A stretch of DNA of 61,770 nt from Actinomycetes bacterium (GCA_021779855.1 JAJXZW010000013.1:1-61770), one strand, 5' to 3'. Positions 33,791 to 44,172 are shown, counted from the first letter of the stretch. The notes: a model not told the origin generated them from the letters alone. Numbers and translations: made by a program.

Positions 33791-34584
33791 CCGGCCCGGA
33801 GGTCTACACCCACGGTCATCACGAGTCGGTGCTGCGCAGCCACCGCTGGCGCACCGCGGAGAACTCGGCCGCCTTCGTGCTCGCGCAGCTCACGCCGTCG
33901 GCGCGCGTCCTCGACGTGGGGTGCGGGCCGGGCACGATCACGGCCGACCTCGCGCGGCGCGTGCCCGGCGGGGCGGTCCTCGGGATCGACCGCAGCGCGT
34001 CGATCGTGGAGGCGGCCCGGTCGGAGCACGCGGCGGCGAACCTCTCGTTTCGCGTCGGGGACGTCTACGCGCTCGACCTGGAGGACGCGTCGTTCGACGT
34101 GGTCTACGCCCACCAGCTGCTCCAGCACCTCACCCGGCCGGTCGAGGCGATCGTCGAGATGCGCCGGGTCCTGCGGCCCGGGGGGCTGCTCGCGGTGCGC
34201 GACGCCGACTACGGCGGCTTCCTCTGGGCGCCGGCGGACCCGGTCCTCGACCGCTGGAACGACGCCTACCACCGGCTGGCGCGGCTCAACGGCGCCGAGC
34301 CCGACGCCGGGCGCCACCTGCCGGGCTGGGTGCGAGCGGCGGGCTTCACCGCGCTCGAGGTGACCTCGTCGACCTGGACCTACGCGAGCGAGACGGAGCG
34401 CCGCTGGTGGGGCGGCCTGTGGGCCGAGCGTGTGACCGAGAGCGACCTCGCCCGCCAGCTGCTCGAGCACGCGCTGTGCGACGCCGCCGAGCTCGAGGCG
34501 TTCGCCGCCGCCTTCGCGCACTGGGCCGCGAGCCCCGACGGGGTCTTCGTCGTGCCCAACGTCGAGGTCGCGGCTCGTCGCTAG
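33787..34584 (+). CDS. SAM-dependent methyltransferase, UbiE/Methyltransf_11 type
   Basis: A 265-residue protein: GHHESVLRSHRWRTAENSA at the start, the SAM loop VLDVGCGPGTITADLARRV (about 40-58), GIDRSASIVEAA, and VYAHQLLQHLTRPVEAIVEMRRVLRPGG in shortened form as motif IV-VI. Natural-product and quinone methyltransferases share this build. It is coupled to the preceding O-methyltransferase, so both may act on one substrate. Confidence 0.85.
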   Translation: MTGPEVYTHGHHESVLRSHRWRTAENSAAFVLAQLTPSARVLDVGCGPGTITADLARRVPGGAVLGIDRSASIVEAARSEHAAANLSFRVGDVYALDLEDASFDVVYAHQLLQHLTRPVEAIVEMRRVLRPGGLLAVRDADYGGFLWAPADPVLDRWNDAYHRLARLNGAEPDAGRHLPGWVRAAGFTALEVTSSTWTYASETERRWWGGLWAERVTESDLARQLLEHALCDAAELEAFAAAFAHWAASPDGVFVVPNVEVAARR

Positions 34585-34630
34585 GGGCCGTGCTCGGCGT
34601 GGCTTAGAGTGAGGTCGACGAAGGAGCAGC

Positions 34631-36030
34631 ATGCCCTACGGCGACATGGACGTGGCGGCGAGCCCGCTCGAGCTGATCGGCCGCACCCCGATGGTGCGTC
34701 TGACCAAGGTCGTCGACGGCGTGGCCTGCGACGTCATCGCCAAGCTCGAGACCACGAACCCGGGGGGCAGCGCCAAGGACCGGCCGGCCCTGACCATGGT
34801 CGAGGCGGCCGAGCGCGACGGCCTGCTCGGGCCGGGCTCGACCATCATCGAGCCCACGAGCGGCAACACCGGGGTGGGCCTGGCCATCGTGGCCGCCCAG
34901 CGCGGCTACTCGTGCGTCTTCGTGATGAGCGACAAGATGGCGCCCGAGAAGATCGACGTCCTGCGCGCCTACGGGGCGCAGGTGGTGGTCTGTCCCACGG
35001 CCGTGCCACCCGAGCACCCCGACTCCTACTACTCGACCGCCGAGCGGCTCACCCGCGAGACCCCCCACGCCTTCCGGCCCGACCAGTACTCCAACCCGAA
35101 CAACCCCCGCGCCCACTACGAGACGACCGGGCCCGAGATCTGGGCGCAGACCCGCGGGCGGGTGACCCACTTCGTCGCCGGCGCCGGGACCGGCGGGACC
35201 ATCTCGGGCGTCGCGCGGTACCTGAAGGAGCAGAACCCCTCGGTCCAGGTGATCGCGGCCGATCCCGAGGGCTCGGTCTTCTCCGGTGGGGCCGGCCGCC
35301 CGTACCTCACCGAGGGGGTGGGCGAGGACTTCTGGCCGGCCAACTACGACCCGTCGCTCGTGGACCGGGTCGTGGCGGTGTCCGACGCCGACGCCTTCGC
35401 TATGGCGCGCGCGGTCACGCGTCGCGAGGGACTCCTCATCGGGGGCTCGGGCGGCACCGCGGTGGCGGCCGCGCTGCGCGTCGCGCGCGGCCTGCCGGAG
35501 GGCGCCGTCGTCGTGGTGCTCATCCCCGACTCGGGCCGCGGGTACCTGTCCAAGATCTTCAACGACACCTGGATGACCGAGTACGGCTTCTTGCGACCCC
35601 ACGACGTGGACGACGTCGGGGACGTGCTGGCGGCCAAGCGGGCCCGACCCGGCGAGGAGCTCGACGACCTGGTGCTCGTGACCGAGGACGTACTGGTGCG
35701 CGACGCGATCGCCCTGATGCGGGCGAAGGACGTGAGCCAATTGCTCGTGACGGTCACCGACGAGCTGCCGCTCGCCGCGAAGGAGGTCTCCGGATCGCTC
35801 AGCGAGCTCGGCCTGCTCGAGGCGACGACCCGTGACGCGTCGGTCCTCGGACTTCGGGCGAAGGACGTGGCGGACCCGCCGCTGCCCATGGTGGGGGTGG
35901 GGATGCCCGTCACCGACCTGACCCGCGAGCTCTCGCGCACGGCCGGGGTCCTCGTGCTCGACGGCGGTCATCCGGTGGGCGTCCTCACGCGATCAGACCT
36001 CTTGAGCTTCCTCGAGCAGCGGAGGGCCGG

Positions 36031-36034
<4 letters not shown>
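34631..36034 (+). CDS. Cystathionine beta-synthase
   Basis: PLP enzyme condensing serine and homocysteine to cystathionine. The 467-residue protein has the PLP-Lys motif NPGGSAKDRPAL (about 47-58), EPTSGNTGVGLA, GAGTGGTISGVARYL and GGSGGTAVAAAL, followed by a regulatory CBS domain pair (LVTEDVLVRDAIALM, PVGVLTRSDLL) in the last 120 residues. GGAG lies seven bases before the ATG and TTAGAGT further upstream may be the -10. The next gene overlaps by four bases. Confidence 0.9.
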
Positions 36035-37158
<1,124 letters not shown>

Positions 37159-37220
37159 GCGGCCGCGGCGGCTTCTCGCCCGTCGCGCCCGGGGGCCGTC
37201 GCTAGGGTTGCCCGGGGGGT

Positions 37221-37418
37221 GTGATGGGCGCACGGGTCAGGATCCTGGGCTTCTCGGTGTCGCGCGACGGCTACGGCGCCGGGCCCCACCAGAGCGAGCG
37301 TGAGCCGCCCGGCGAGGGCGGCAGCGAGGGCGTCGACGACGCCCACGTCCGTCGTGACGTCCACGCGCTCGCCTTCACCGACTGGGGCCGCCGGCGCGGC
37401 ACTAGAACGGTGGCGTGA
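37221..37418 (+). pseudogene. Remnant of a RibD_C/dihydrofolate-reductase-family gene
   Basis: The frame starting at 37221 reads RVRILGFSVSRDGYGAG, GPHQSEREPPGEGG and then loses resemblance. The first part matches by eye the opening of small RibD C-terminal/DHFR-family reductases (SLDGFVAGPNQSLENPLGEGG type). The remaining 130-150 residues of such a protein are missing; the frame runs on to the pirin start. A TAGGGT hexamer at 37203 still precedes it. I read it as a decayed gene, though a short chance ORF cannot be excluded. Confidence 0.5.
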
Positions 37419-38296
37419 GCGTGGCGCAGATCACCCCGGCGCGCGCGTCGTCGGTCGGTGAGCTCGCGGTGCGCCGGGCCCTGCCCACGCGCGGCCGGCG
37501 CACCGTCGGACCGTGGTGCTTCCTCGACCACCTCGGCCCCGCGACGTACCGCGAGGACCTCCGCTACGACGTGGCCCCCCACCCCCACATCGGCCTCCAG
37601 ACCGTGACCTGGCTGCTCGAGGGCGCGATGGTGCACCGCGACAGCCTGGGCAGCGAGCAAATGATCCGCCCGGGCCAGGTGAACCTCATGTCGGCGGGCG
37701 ACGGAGTCGTCCACTCCGAGGAGAACCCCGGGCTCGACCGCGGTGAGCTCCACGGTGCCCAGCTGTGGCTCGCCCAGCCCGACACGACCCGCCACGGGGC
37801 TCCCGCCTTCGCGCACCTCGAGGACCCGCCGCGCCTCGAGCTGGACCAGGGGTCCGCCACGCTGGTCGTGGGGACCGCGATGGGGATGGCCTCGCCGATG
37901 CGCGGCGACGCTGGCGGCCTTGCGCTCGAGTTGCGCCTCGCTAGGGGCACGACCGCGGTGGCCCTCGAGCCGGCCTTCGAGCACGCCCTGCTCGTCGCCG
38001 AGGGCGAGGCGGTTCTCGGGGGCGAGTCGGTCGCCCCGGGCTCGCTCGCCTACCTCGAGCCCGGCGCGGACGAGGTCGACCTCGTCACCCACGAGGGGGC
38101 CGTGGCCCTGCTCATCGGTGGTGTCCCCTTCCCCGAGCCGGTGGTGATGTGGTGGAACTTCGTCGCGCGCAGCCACGAGGAGATCGCGCGGGCCTACGAG
38201 GACTACCTCAAGCACGACGAGCGCTTCGGCGAGGTCGACTCGTCGCTCGCGCGCCTCGAGGTCACCCCACCCCCATGGTTCGGCTCGCGGCGCTGA
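37415..38296 (+). CDS. Pirin family protein
   Basis: A 293-residue bicupin. The N-terminal domain has VGPWCFLDHLGP, the metal-binding PHPHIGLQTVTWLLEG, HRDSLGSEQMIRPGQVNLMSAGDGVVHSEE in shortened form (ligands H, H, H, E), and the C-terminal cupin ends in VMWWNFVARSHEEIARAYEDY. Pirins may act as quercetinase-like dioxygenases or redox sensors; the target here is unknown. GTG 37415 with TAGAAC six bases upstream. Confidence 0.9.
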   Translation: MSVAQITPARASSVGELAVRRALPTRGRRTVGPWCFLDHLGPATYREDLRYDVAPHPHIGLQTVTWLLEGAMVHRDSLGSEQMIRPGQVNLMSAGDGVVHSEENPGLDRGELHGAQLWLAQPDTTRHGAPAFAHLEDPPRLELDQGSATLVVGTAMGMASPMRGDAGGLALELRLARGTTAVALEPAFEHALLVAEGEAVLGGESVAPGSLAYLEPGADEVDLVTHEGAVALLIGGVPFPEPVVMWWNFVARSHEEIARAYEDYLKHDERFGEVDSSLARLEVTPPPWFGSRR

Positions 38297-38346
38297 GCGC
38301 GAGCGAGGGTCCCCTAGGCGCGACGGCCCGCCCGTAACGTGGGCGG

Positions 38347-39393
38347 GTGTCCGCCCTGACCCACACCCTCGCGGTGACGTGGTCGCCGTTCGTCTTGGTG
38401 GCGGGGCTCCTGCTCATCGGCCAGGTGGCTGCCGGCGAGGGCCTCTTCACGCTCATCGGGTCGTGGTGTGCGCGGGTGCCCGGGGGCGCGCGGGCGAGTC
38501 TCGTCGTCACGCTGCTCGCCGTCGCCGCGGTCACGGCCGTGTTGAACCTCGACACGGCGGTCGTCTTCATGACCCCGGTCGCCCTGCACGCGGCGCGACA
38601 GCGCGCATCCGACGAGCGGGCCTTCCTCTACGGGACGGTCTTCATGTCGAACGCCGCGTCCCTGCTGCTCGTCGGCTCGAATCTGACGAACCTGCTCGTG
38701 GTGGCCGACCGCGGAGGCGGAGGGTCGGACTTCGCCGCGCGCACGGGCCTGCCGTGGGCGGCGTGCGTGGTGGCCACGGTGGCCGTGGTGCTTGCGTGGT
38801 GGTGGCGGGCTCTGGGGGCGGGGACCGGGGCCGGCGGCGCGCGCGAGCCCTTCCGGGCCGGCCCGGGGACAGCCGGCGCCACCCTGGCCGTCGCGGCCAT
38901 GCTGCTCACCCGCCAGCCCGCGCTGTGGGTCCTCGGCGTCGGGCTCGTCGTGGCGGCCGTCGACGTCACCGTGCGCCGGCGCCTCGAGCTGCGCGAGGCG
39001 CTCGCCGTCACGAACCCCCTCCTGCTGGGGGCGCTGTTCGCGGTGGCGACCGCCGTGGGGTGGTTCGCCCGCACCTCGGGCTTCGCCGCGGGCGCCCTCG
39101 CCCACACCGACGTCGCGGCGACCACCGCCCTGGCCGCCCTGACGACCGTCGTGATCAACAATCTCCCGGCGGCGTCGTTCTACGCGGCCCACGCCGTCGC
39201 CCACCCGCTCGCCCTCCTGGTGGGTCTCGACGTGGGTCCGAACCTCGCGGTCACCGGGGCCCTGTCGTCGCTGCTGTGGCGCCGGATCGCCGCGCGCGAG
39301 GGCGCCTCGACCTCTCCCGCGACCTTCAGCCGGGTGGGCGCCGCTGTCGCCGTCGTGGCCGGTGCGGCCGCGACGCTCCTCCTTCGCGGCTAG
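38347..39393 (+). CDS. ArsB/ion-transporter superfamily membrane protein
   Basis: A 348-residue integral membrane protein with about ten hydrophobic segments. Landmarks of the IT superfamily: LNLDTAVVFMTPVAL, MSNAASLLLVGSNLTNLLV, and in the second half TTVVINNLPAASFYA and NLAVTGALSSLLW. ArsB arsenite pumps, anion and Na+/H+ antiporters share these. No arsenic genes are adjacent, so the ion is unknown. It is shorter than ArsB (about 430 residues). GTG 38347 with TAACGT six bases upstream. Confidence 0.8.
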   Translation: MSALTHTLAVTWSPFVLVAGLLLIGQVAAGEGLFTLIGSWCARVPGGARASLVVTLLAVAAVTAVLNLDTAVVFMTPVALHAARQRASDERAFLYGTVFMSNAASLLLVGSNLTNLLVVADRGGGGSDFAARTGLPWAACVVATVAVVLAWWWRALGAGTGAGGAREPFRAGPGTAGATLAVAAMLLTRQPALWVLGVGLVVAAVDVTVRRRLELREALAVTNPLLLGALFAVATAVGWFARTSGFAAGALAHTDVAATTALAALTTVVINNLPAASFYAAHAVAHPLALLVGLDVGPNLAVTGALSSLLWRRIAAREGASTSPATFSRVGAAVAVVAGAAATLLLRG

Positions 39394-39962
39394 TCGGTGG
39401 GGACTGGCTCGAGGGGCCAGAGTGTCGCGTTGTCGACCCGCTCCCAGGCCATCCCCTCCAGGGGGACGCCCCAGGCGACCGCGCGTACCGCCCTCACGAA
39501 CCCGCCGTGGGTCACGACCAGCAGTCGGCGGTCCGGCCAGGCGAGTTCGGCCTTCTCGAGGAATCGCCGGGCGCGCAGCGCCACGTCACGGAAGGACTCG
39601 CCCCCGGCGGGGCGGGCGTCGGGGTCGACGAGGACGTCGTCGGCGATGCCCGTGTTGGCCGGGGTGACGGCGGCGAGCGGACCGCCCTCGAGGTAGCCGA
39701 AGGAGCGCTCGCGCAGGAGCGGGTCGATCAGGCGGGTGACGTCGAGGGCGCCGGCCACGATGTCCGCGGTCTCGAGCGCGCGGGTGAGGTCGCTCGCCAG
39801 GATGAGGTCGACTCCTCGCGCGCGCACTGCGTCGACCGCCTCGAGGGCCTGGGCCCGGCCCTGGTCGGTGAGCCGGGCGCGGTCGTCTTGACCTTGGCAG
39901 CGTCGGGCCACGTTCCAATCGCTCTCACCGTGACGCAAGAGGGTCAGTGAAGGCGGGGCCAT
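39390..39962 (-). CDS. Histidine phosphatase family protein (phosphoglycerate-mutase-like)
   Basis: A 190-residue protein with the catalytic LLRHGESDWN at about 8-17, the second Arg in ASDLTRALETA, the acid-base ERSFGYLEGG and VVTHGGFVRAV with the second His. Substrates range from phosphoglycerate to sugar phosphates; GpgP (glucosyl-3-phosphoglycerate phosphatase) is of this family and would complement gpgS at 24828, a hypothesis only. ATG 39962 with TAGCGT seven bases upstream. It converges on the transporter with a four-base overlap. Confidence 0.88.
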   Translation of the reverse strand: MAPPSLTLLRHGESDWNVARRCQGQDDRARLTDQGRAQALEAVDAVRARGVDLILASDLTRALETADIVAGALDVTRLIDPLLRERSFGYLEGGPLAAVTPANTGIADDVLVDPDARPAGGESFRDVALRARRFLEKAELAWPDRRLLVVTHGGFVRAVRAVAWGVPLEGMAWERVDNATLWPLEPVPTD

Positions 39963-40175
39963 CGCTCCCACGCTAGAGAGCCCGAGTCGCCGCACTCGCG
40001 TCACGCCGTCCCCGCCGGGAGCGTCCGCGGGGCGTGTCGGCCCATTCTCAGGATTCTCTAAGGGCACCTTCCAGCGTGCTCACGGCGCTCTTTCCTTGGG
40101 TTACGGGCACAGCGGGTCACCGGGGGGACCTTGGCCCCCTGGAGTCGGAGGGCCCTCCGTCGTTAGCATCGAAAC

Positions 40176-40949
40176 GTGGCCCTCCTCCTCCCCGATCGCT
40201 CGCCGAAGCCCCGTCGCACGGGGCTAACGATGACGATCGACAAGGGCCTGCCACTCGGCCAGTTCCGCGACCTCGTGGAGAGCCACGGCGAACTGATCGA
40301 CCTGGTGAAGTTCGGCTGGGGGACCTCGGTGGTGACGAAGGACTTCCCGGAAAAGGTCGCCACGTTGGCCGAGAGGGGCATCGACTTCTACTTCGGCGGG
40401 ACCCTCTTCGAGAAGTACGTCCTGCAGGGCCGCTTCGACGAGTTCCGCGATCTGTGCGCCACGGTCGGCTGCCCGATCGTCGAGGTCTCCAACGGGACGA
40501 TCGACATCACCAACGACGACAAGGCGGACTACGTGAAGCGCCTCTCGGACGACTTCCGGGTCATCTCCGAGGTCGGGTCGAAGGACCAGCTGAGGTCCGA
40601 CACCATGGCGCCTCATCTGTGGATCCGCTACATCCGGGCCGACCTCGACGCCGGGGCCGAGCTGGTCACCCTGGAGACCCGCGAGGGCGGCAAGGGAGGG
40701 ATCTGCCGGTCCAACGGCGAGCTGCGCTACGGGCTGATCGAGGAGATCCTCGACGCCGGCCTCCCGCACGACCGGCTCCTCTTCGAGGCCCCCTCGACCG
40801 AACTGCAGACCTACTTCGTCAAGCGAGTCGGGCCCAACGCCAACCTCGGAAACATCGCCGTCACCGACATCGTCCCGCTGGAGACGATCCGGCTCGGCCT
40901 GCGCTCCGAGACCCTCCTCGAGTTCGAGCCGCGCGACTGGGAGGACTAG
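40176..40949 (+). CDS. comA: Phosphosulfolactate synthase (ComA family)
   Basis: A 257-residue TIM-barrel protein with the ComA pattern: PKPRRTGLTMTIDKG, LIDLVKFGWGTS, FYFGGTLFEKY, VEVSNGTIDI, RVISEVGSKD, AELVTLETREGGKGGI and APSTELQTYFVKRVGPNANLGNI. ComA adds sulfite to phosphoenolpyruvate to give phosphosulfolactate, the first step of coenzyme M synthesis in methanogens; bacterial relatives supply sulfolactate-derived compounds. GTG 40176 with TAGCAT six bases upstream. It is followed without a gap by a VOC protein and then an AMP-forming ligase, making a three-gene unit. Confidence 0.85.
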   Translation: MALLLPDRSPKPRRTGLTMTIDKGLPLGQFRDLVESHGELIDLVKFGWGTSVVTKDFPEKVATLAERGIDFYFGGTLFEKYVLQGRFDEFRDLCATVGCPIVEVSNGTIDITNDDKADYVKRLSDDFRVISEVGSKDQLRSDTMAPHLWIRYIRADLDAGAELVTLETREGGKGGICRSNGELRYGLIEEILDAGLPHDRLLFEAPSTELQTYFVKRVGPNANLGNIAVTDIVPLETIRLGLRSETLLEFEPRDWED

Positions 40950-41363
40950 GTGCGCGAGCCCCGCGACGTCTTCCACCTCGCCGTCCCCTGCTACGACCTC
41001 GACGCGACCGTCGAGTTCTACGTGGGCCGGCTCGGCTGCAAGCTCGCGCGCCGCTACGACGACCGCGTCACCCTGGACTTCTTCGGGGACCAACTCGTCT
41101 GCCACCTATCCGCAGCGCCCGAGCGACTCACGCCGATGAACGAGCTGCCGATGTACCCGCGCCACTTCGGGGTCACCTTCCGGGAGGGTGAGGACTTCGA
41201 CGCCCTCCACGCGTTGTGTCAGCAGAGGGGCGTCCCGTTCTACGCCGACGTGAGCCGTCGCTTCGAGGGGCGTGCGGAGGTCCACCGGACCTTCGTCGTC
41301 TGTGACCCGGCGAACAACCTCCTCGAGTTCAAGCACTACGACGACCACCGAATGATGTACTAG
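40950..41363 (+). CDS. VOC family (glyoxalase/dioxygenase fold) protein
   Basis: A 137-residue protein of the vicinal-oxygen-chelate fold: FHLAVPCYDLDATVEFYVGRLG with an N-terminal His ligand, ARRYDDRVTLDFFGDQLVCHL, then RHFGVTF, and the end DPANNLLEFKHYDDHRMMY with the Glu ligand. Members isomerise, cleave or sequester small substrates with a metal. GTG start directly after the comA stop. Its substrate is presumably made or used in the same pathway. Confidence 0.85.
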   Translation: MREPRDVFHLAVPCYDLDATVEFYVGRLGCKLARRYDDRVTLDFFGDQLVCHLSAAPERLTPMNELPMYPRHFGVTFREGEDFDALHALCQQRGVPFYADVSRRFEGRAEVHRTFVVCDPANNLLEFKHYDDHRMMY

Positions 41364-41370
41364 GCGGGCC

Positions 41371-42888
41371 ATGGAATCGAGGCCGCCTCTGACACCGGAG
41401 TCCCTCGCCGCGCTCGTGGCGCGCCGAGGGGCGGACGCGCCCGACGCGCCCTACCTCGTGGAGGTCCGGGGCCCTCGGGCGGTCACCTTCGGGTCGCTCG
41501 CCACCGACCTCGCCCGGGGCCGGTCCTGGCTGGCCGCAGAGGGGCTCGTCCCGGGCGCGCGGGTCGGGCTCGTCGTCGCCGACCCCCTCGACTTCTGTCG
41601 GTGGTTCCTCGCTGGGCTGAGCGCGGGGCTGTGGGTCGCGCCCCTCGACCCGACTCCCGCCCCGGGGGCCGCCGCGACCACGGCCGAGCGGATCCGGACC
41701 CTCGCGCTCGACGCCGTCCTCGCCGATCGCCCCCGGCTCCAGGGCCTCACCCGGCCCTGGCTCGAGGTCGCGCGCGCGCGCGCCGGGGCCGTCCTGGACC
41801 CGCCCGGCGCCGTCGGGGGGATCCTGCTGGCCTCCTCGGGCACGACGGGCACGCCCAAGGTCATGGCCCTCACGGTGGCCCAGGTCCTCGCAACGGCTGG
41901 GCTGGTCGCCGAGCACCACGGCCTGCGGCCCGGGGAGCGGGGCTTCAACCCGCTGCCGCTCTGGCACGTGAACGCCGAGGTGGTGGGGGTGCTGGCCACC
42001 CTCGTCGCGGGGGCGTCGCTCGCTCTCGACGACCGGTTCCACCGCACCGGGTTCTGGAAGGTGGTCGACGAGTCCGGGGCGACGTGGGTCAACGCCGTGC
42101 CGGCGATCATCGCCCGCCTCGTCGAGCCCGAGGCCGGCGAACGGGTCCCCGAGCGCGTGCGCTTCGTGCGCAGCGCGTCGGCCCCGCTCGCGCCCTCGCT
42201 CGAGGGGACCTTCGAGCGCGTGACCGGCGTCCCGGTCGTCCAGTCCTACGGCATGACCGAAGCCGCGAGCCAGATCTGCGCCAACCCGGTGGGGGGGCCG
42301 CGCAAGCCCGGCTCGGTGGGTCGCCCGGTCGGCGTGTCGCTCCGGGTGGTGTCGCTCGAGGGGCGGACGGTTCTCGGCACCGGGACGGTCGGCTCGATCG
42401 AGATCGCCGGGCCCACCGTCATCGACCACTACGAGTGGGGCGCCTACGCCGACCGGTTCGACGACGAGGGCTGGCTGCGCACGGGCGACCTCGGCTACGT
42501 CGACGAGGACGGGTACGTCTTCCTCGTCGGGCGCAGCGACGACGTGATCAACCGCGGTGGGGAGAAGGTGTACCCGCTCGAGATCGAGCACGTCCTCGCC
42601 GCCGTCGAGGGTGTCGCGGCGGTCGCGGTAGTCGGGGAGCCCGACGAGGTCTTCGGGCAGGTACCGGTCGCCTTCGTCCAGCCCCGCGACGCCGACGACC
42701 TCCGGGGTGACCGGGCCGCCGCGCTCGTGGCGCGGCTCCGCGAGGCCGCCGGGGTAGCCCTCACCCGGCCGACGCGACCGGTGACGATCAAGCTCGTGGA
42801 GGCCTTCCGCGCGCACGCGACGGGCAAGATCCAGAAGAGCCGCCTGCGCGACGGGACGGTGCCGGTCGCCTACGTCGAGGCCGTCTAG
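41371..42888 (+). CDS. AMP-dependent acyl-CoA synthetase/ligase family protein
   Basis: A 505-residue ANL-superfamily adenylating enzyme. Core motifs: A3 LASSGTTGTPKVM, A5 QSYGMTEAAS, A7-A8 GWLRTGDLGYVDEDGY and GRSDDVINRGGEKVYPLEIE, and the A10 lysine in HATGKIQKSRLR. It lacks carrier domains, so it probably makes an acyl-CoA or acyl-adenylate for a free acceptor. Its place seven bases after the VOC gene and downstream of comA suggests activation of a sulfonated or related carboxylate. Confidence 0.85.
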   Translation: MESRPPLTPESLAALVARRGADAPDAPYLVEVRGPRAVTFGSLATDLARGRSWLAAEGLVPGARVGLVVADPLDFCRWFLAGLSAGLWVAPLDPTPAPGAAATTAERIRTLALDAVLADRPRLQGLTRPWLEVARARAGAVLDPPGAVGGILLASSGTTGTPKVMALTVAQVLATAGLVAEHHGLRPGERGFNPLPLWHVNAEVVGVLATLVAGASLALDDRFHRTGFWKVVDESGATWVNAVPAIIARLVEPEAGERVPERVRFVRSASAPLAPSLEGTFERVTGVPVVQSYGMTEAASQICANPVGGPRKPGSVGRPVGVSLRVVSLEGRTVLGTGTVGSIEIAGPTVIDHYEWGAYADRFDDEGWLRTGDLGYVDEDGYVFLVGRSDDVINRGGEKVYPLEIEHVLAAVEGVAAVAVVGEPDEVFGQVPVAFVQPRDADDLRGDRAAALVARLREAAGVALTRPTRPVTIKLVEAFRAHATGKIQKSRLRDGTVPVAYVEAV

Positions 42889-42890
42889 CG

Positions 42891-44150
42891 GTGACCGAGG
42901 TCGCGCCGGTTGTCGCGGTGGCCGACGCCACCCGGGGGACGCGCCAGCGCCTCGACCACGTCGACGCGATGCGCCCGATCAAGCAGTCGGCGGTCATCTC
43001 GACCCACGCGTTGATCTACTTCGCTCCGCTCTCGACCAGCCTCTGGGCGTCGGGGATGCTGACGCTCACCCACTTCTCGCGTGACGCCTTCTTGTTCGTC
43101 TCGGCCTGCATGCTCGCCTACAGCTACCGCGACAGCGCCCGCGTCGCGCTGGGGCGCTACTGGCAGCGTCGGTTCATGTCGGTGGGTCTCGTCTACCTCG
43201 CCTGGACGGTCATCTACGTCCCCGTGTCCATGGCCCGGCCGACCTCGGGCTTTCCCTTCTACCACCTGTCGGCCTCGACGCTGTTCTCGACGGTGGGGCT
43301 GCGACACCTGGGGGTGGCGCTGGCGACGGGTTACTACCACCTGTACTTCCTGCTCCTGCTGCTGGAGTTCTACGTCCTCTTCCCCTACCTCTTCTGGCTC
43401 ATCCGCCGGTGGCCGCGCTCGCACCTGGCCCTCGTGGTCGTGGCCGCACTGTGGCAGTTCGCCGTGCCCTACCTCTTCCGCCACGGGTACCTCGGCTTCA
43501 CCATCTCCCCGTGGCTCGAGACCCGCCTCGTCTCGAGCTACCTCCTCTACCTCATCGGGGGCGTGGTCTGCGCCTTCCACCTCGAGGCTTTCCACGACTG
43601 GGTCGTGCGCCACTGGCGCGGATTGCTGGTGGCCACCGTGGCCCTGGCGGCGGTGCCGCTCGTGCTGGACGCGCTGCACCGCCACTACGGGATCATCTCG
43701 TCGGCGCTGGTGCCCGGCGGCGACCCCTTCGCCTCGGCCGTAGTCCCCTACAACGTCGGGGCGATCATCGCGATCTACCTCCTCGGGGTCTTCCTCGTCG
43801 ACCGGCGCCGTAGCGCGCGGACCCGCGCGATCACCAAGTCCGGCTCCGAGGCGGCCTACGGCATCTACGTCAGCCAGCTCCTGTGGATCCTCTTCTTGCA
43901 CCAGTGGCTGCTCGTGAGCGGCGAGATCGCCCACGTGTGGTGGGTGCTGAACGTGGTCGGGGTGATCGTCGTGACCTACTTCGCCGGCTGGCTGTTCAGC
44001 GCGGTCTTCGCGCGCACCGCGCTCGCGCGTCCCCTCGTCGGACGGAGCCGCGCGAGCTGGGCGTCGCTCTGGCCGCGCCCGGCGGAGCGCGTGGTCGCGA
44101 GCTCGGCCGCCGAGGTCGGCGAGGGCCCGCTCAACCTCACCGACGTCTAG
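42891..44150 (+). CDS. Acyltransferase 3 family membrane protein
   Basis: A 419-residue protein with about ten transmembrane segments. It has the family opening LDHVDAMRPIKQSAVISTHALIYF (His in TH/RxxH position) and SRDAFLFVSACMLAYSYRD, typical of OafA-like membrane acyltransferases that modify sugars or lipids at the envelope. GTG 42891 follows the ligase stop by two bases, so it may belong to the comA unit. Acyl donor and acceptor are unknown. Confidence 0.85.
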   Translation: MTEVAPVVAVADATRGTRQRLDHVDAMRPIKQSAVISTHALIYFAPLSTSLWASGMLTLTHFSRDAFLFVSACMLAYSYRDSARVALGRYWQRRFMSVGLVYLAWTVIYVPVSMARPTSGFPFYHLSASTLFSTVGLRHLGVALATGYYHLYFLLLLLEFYVLFPYLFWLIRRWPRSHLALVVVAALWQFAVPYLFRHGYLGFTISPWLETRLVSSYLLYLIGGVVCAFHLEAFHDWVVRHWRGLLVATVALAAVPLVLDALHRHYGIISSALVPGGDPFASAVVPYNVGAIIAIYLLGVFLVDRRRSARTRAITKSGSEAAYGIYVSQLLWILFLHQWLLVSGEIAHVWWVLNVVGVIVVTYFAGWLFSAVFARTALARPLVGRSRASWASLWPRPAERVVASSAAEVGEGPLNLTDV

Positions 44151-44172
44151 CCACGCCGGAGCGCCTGAGGGC

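Noticed and set aside
37271-38215. Minus-strand gene opposite pirin
   Set aside because: The pirin motifs on the plus strand are clear; the minus frame has no family features.
39963-40175. A riboswitch or long structured leader before comA
   Set aside because: Short GC-rich stems exist (around 40128-40150), but no known aptamer pattern is seen, and TAGCAT six bases before the GTG suggests that the message starts after this region.
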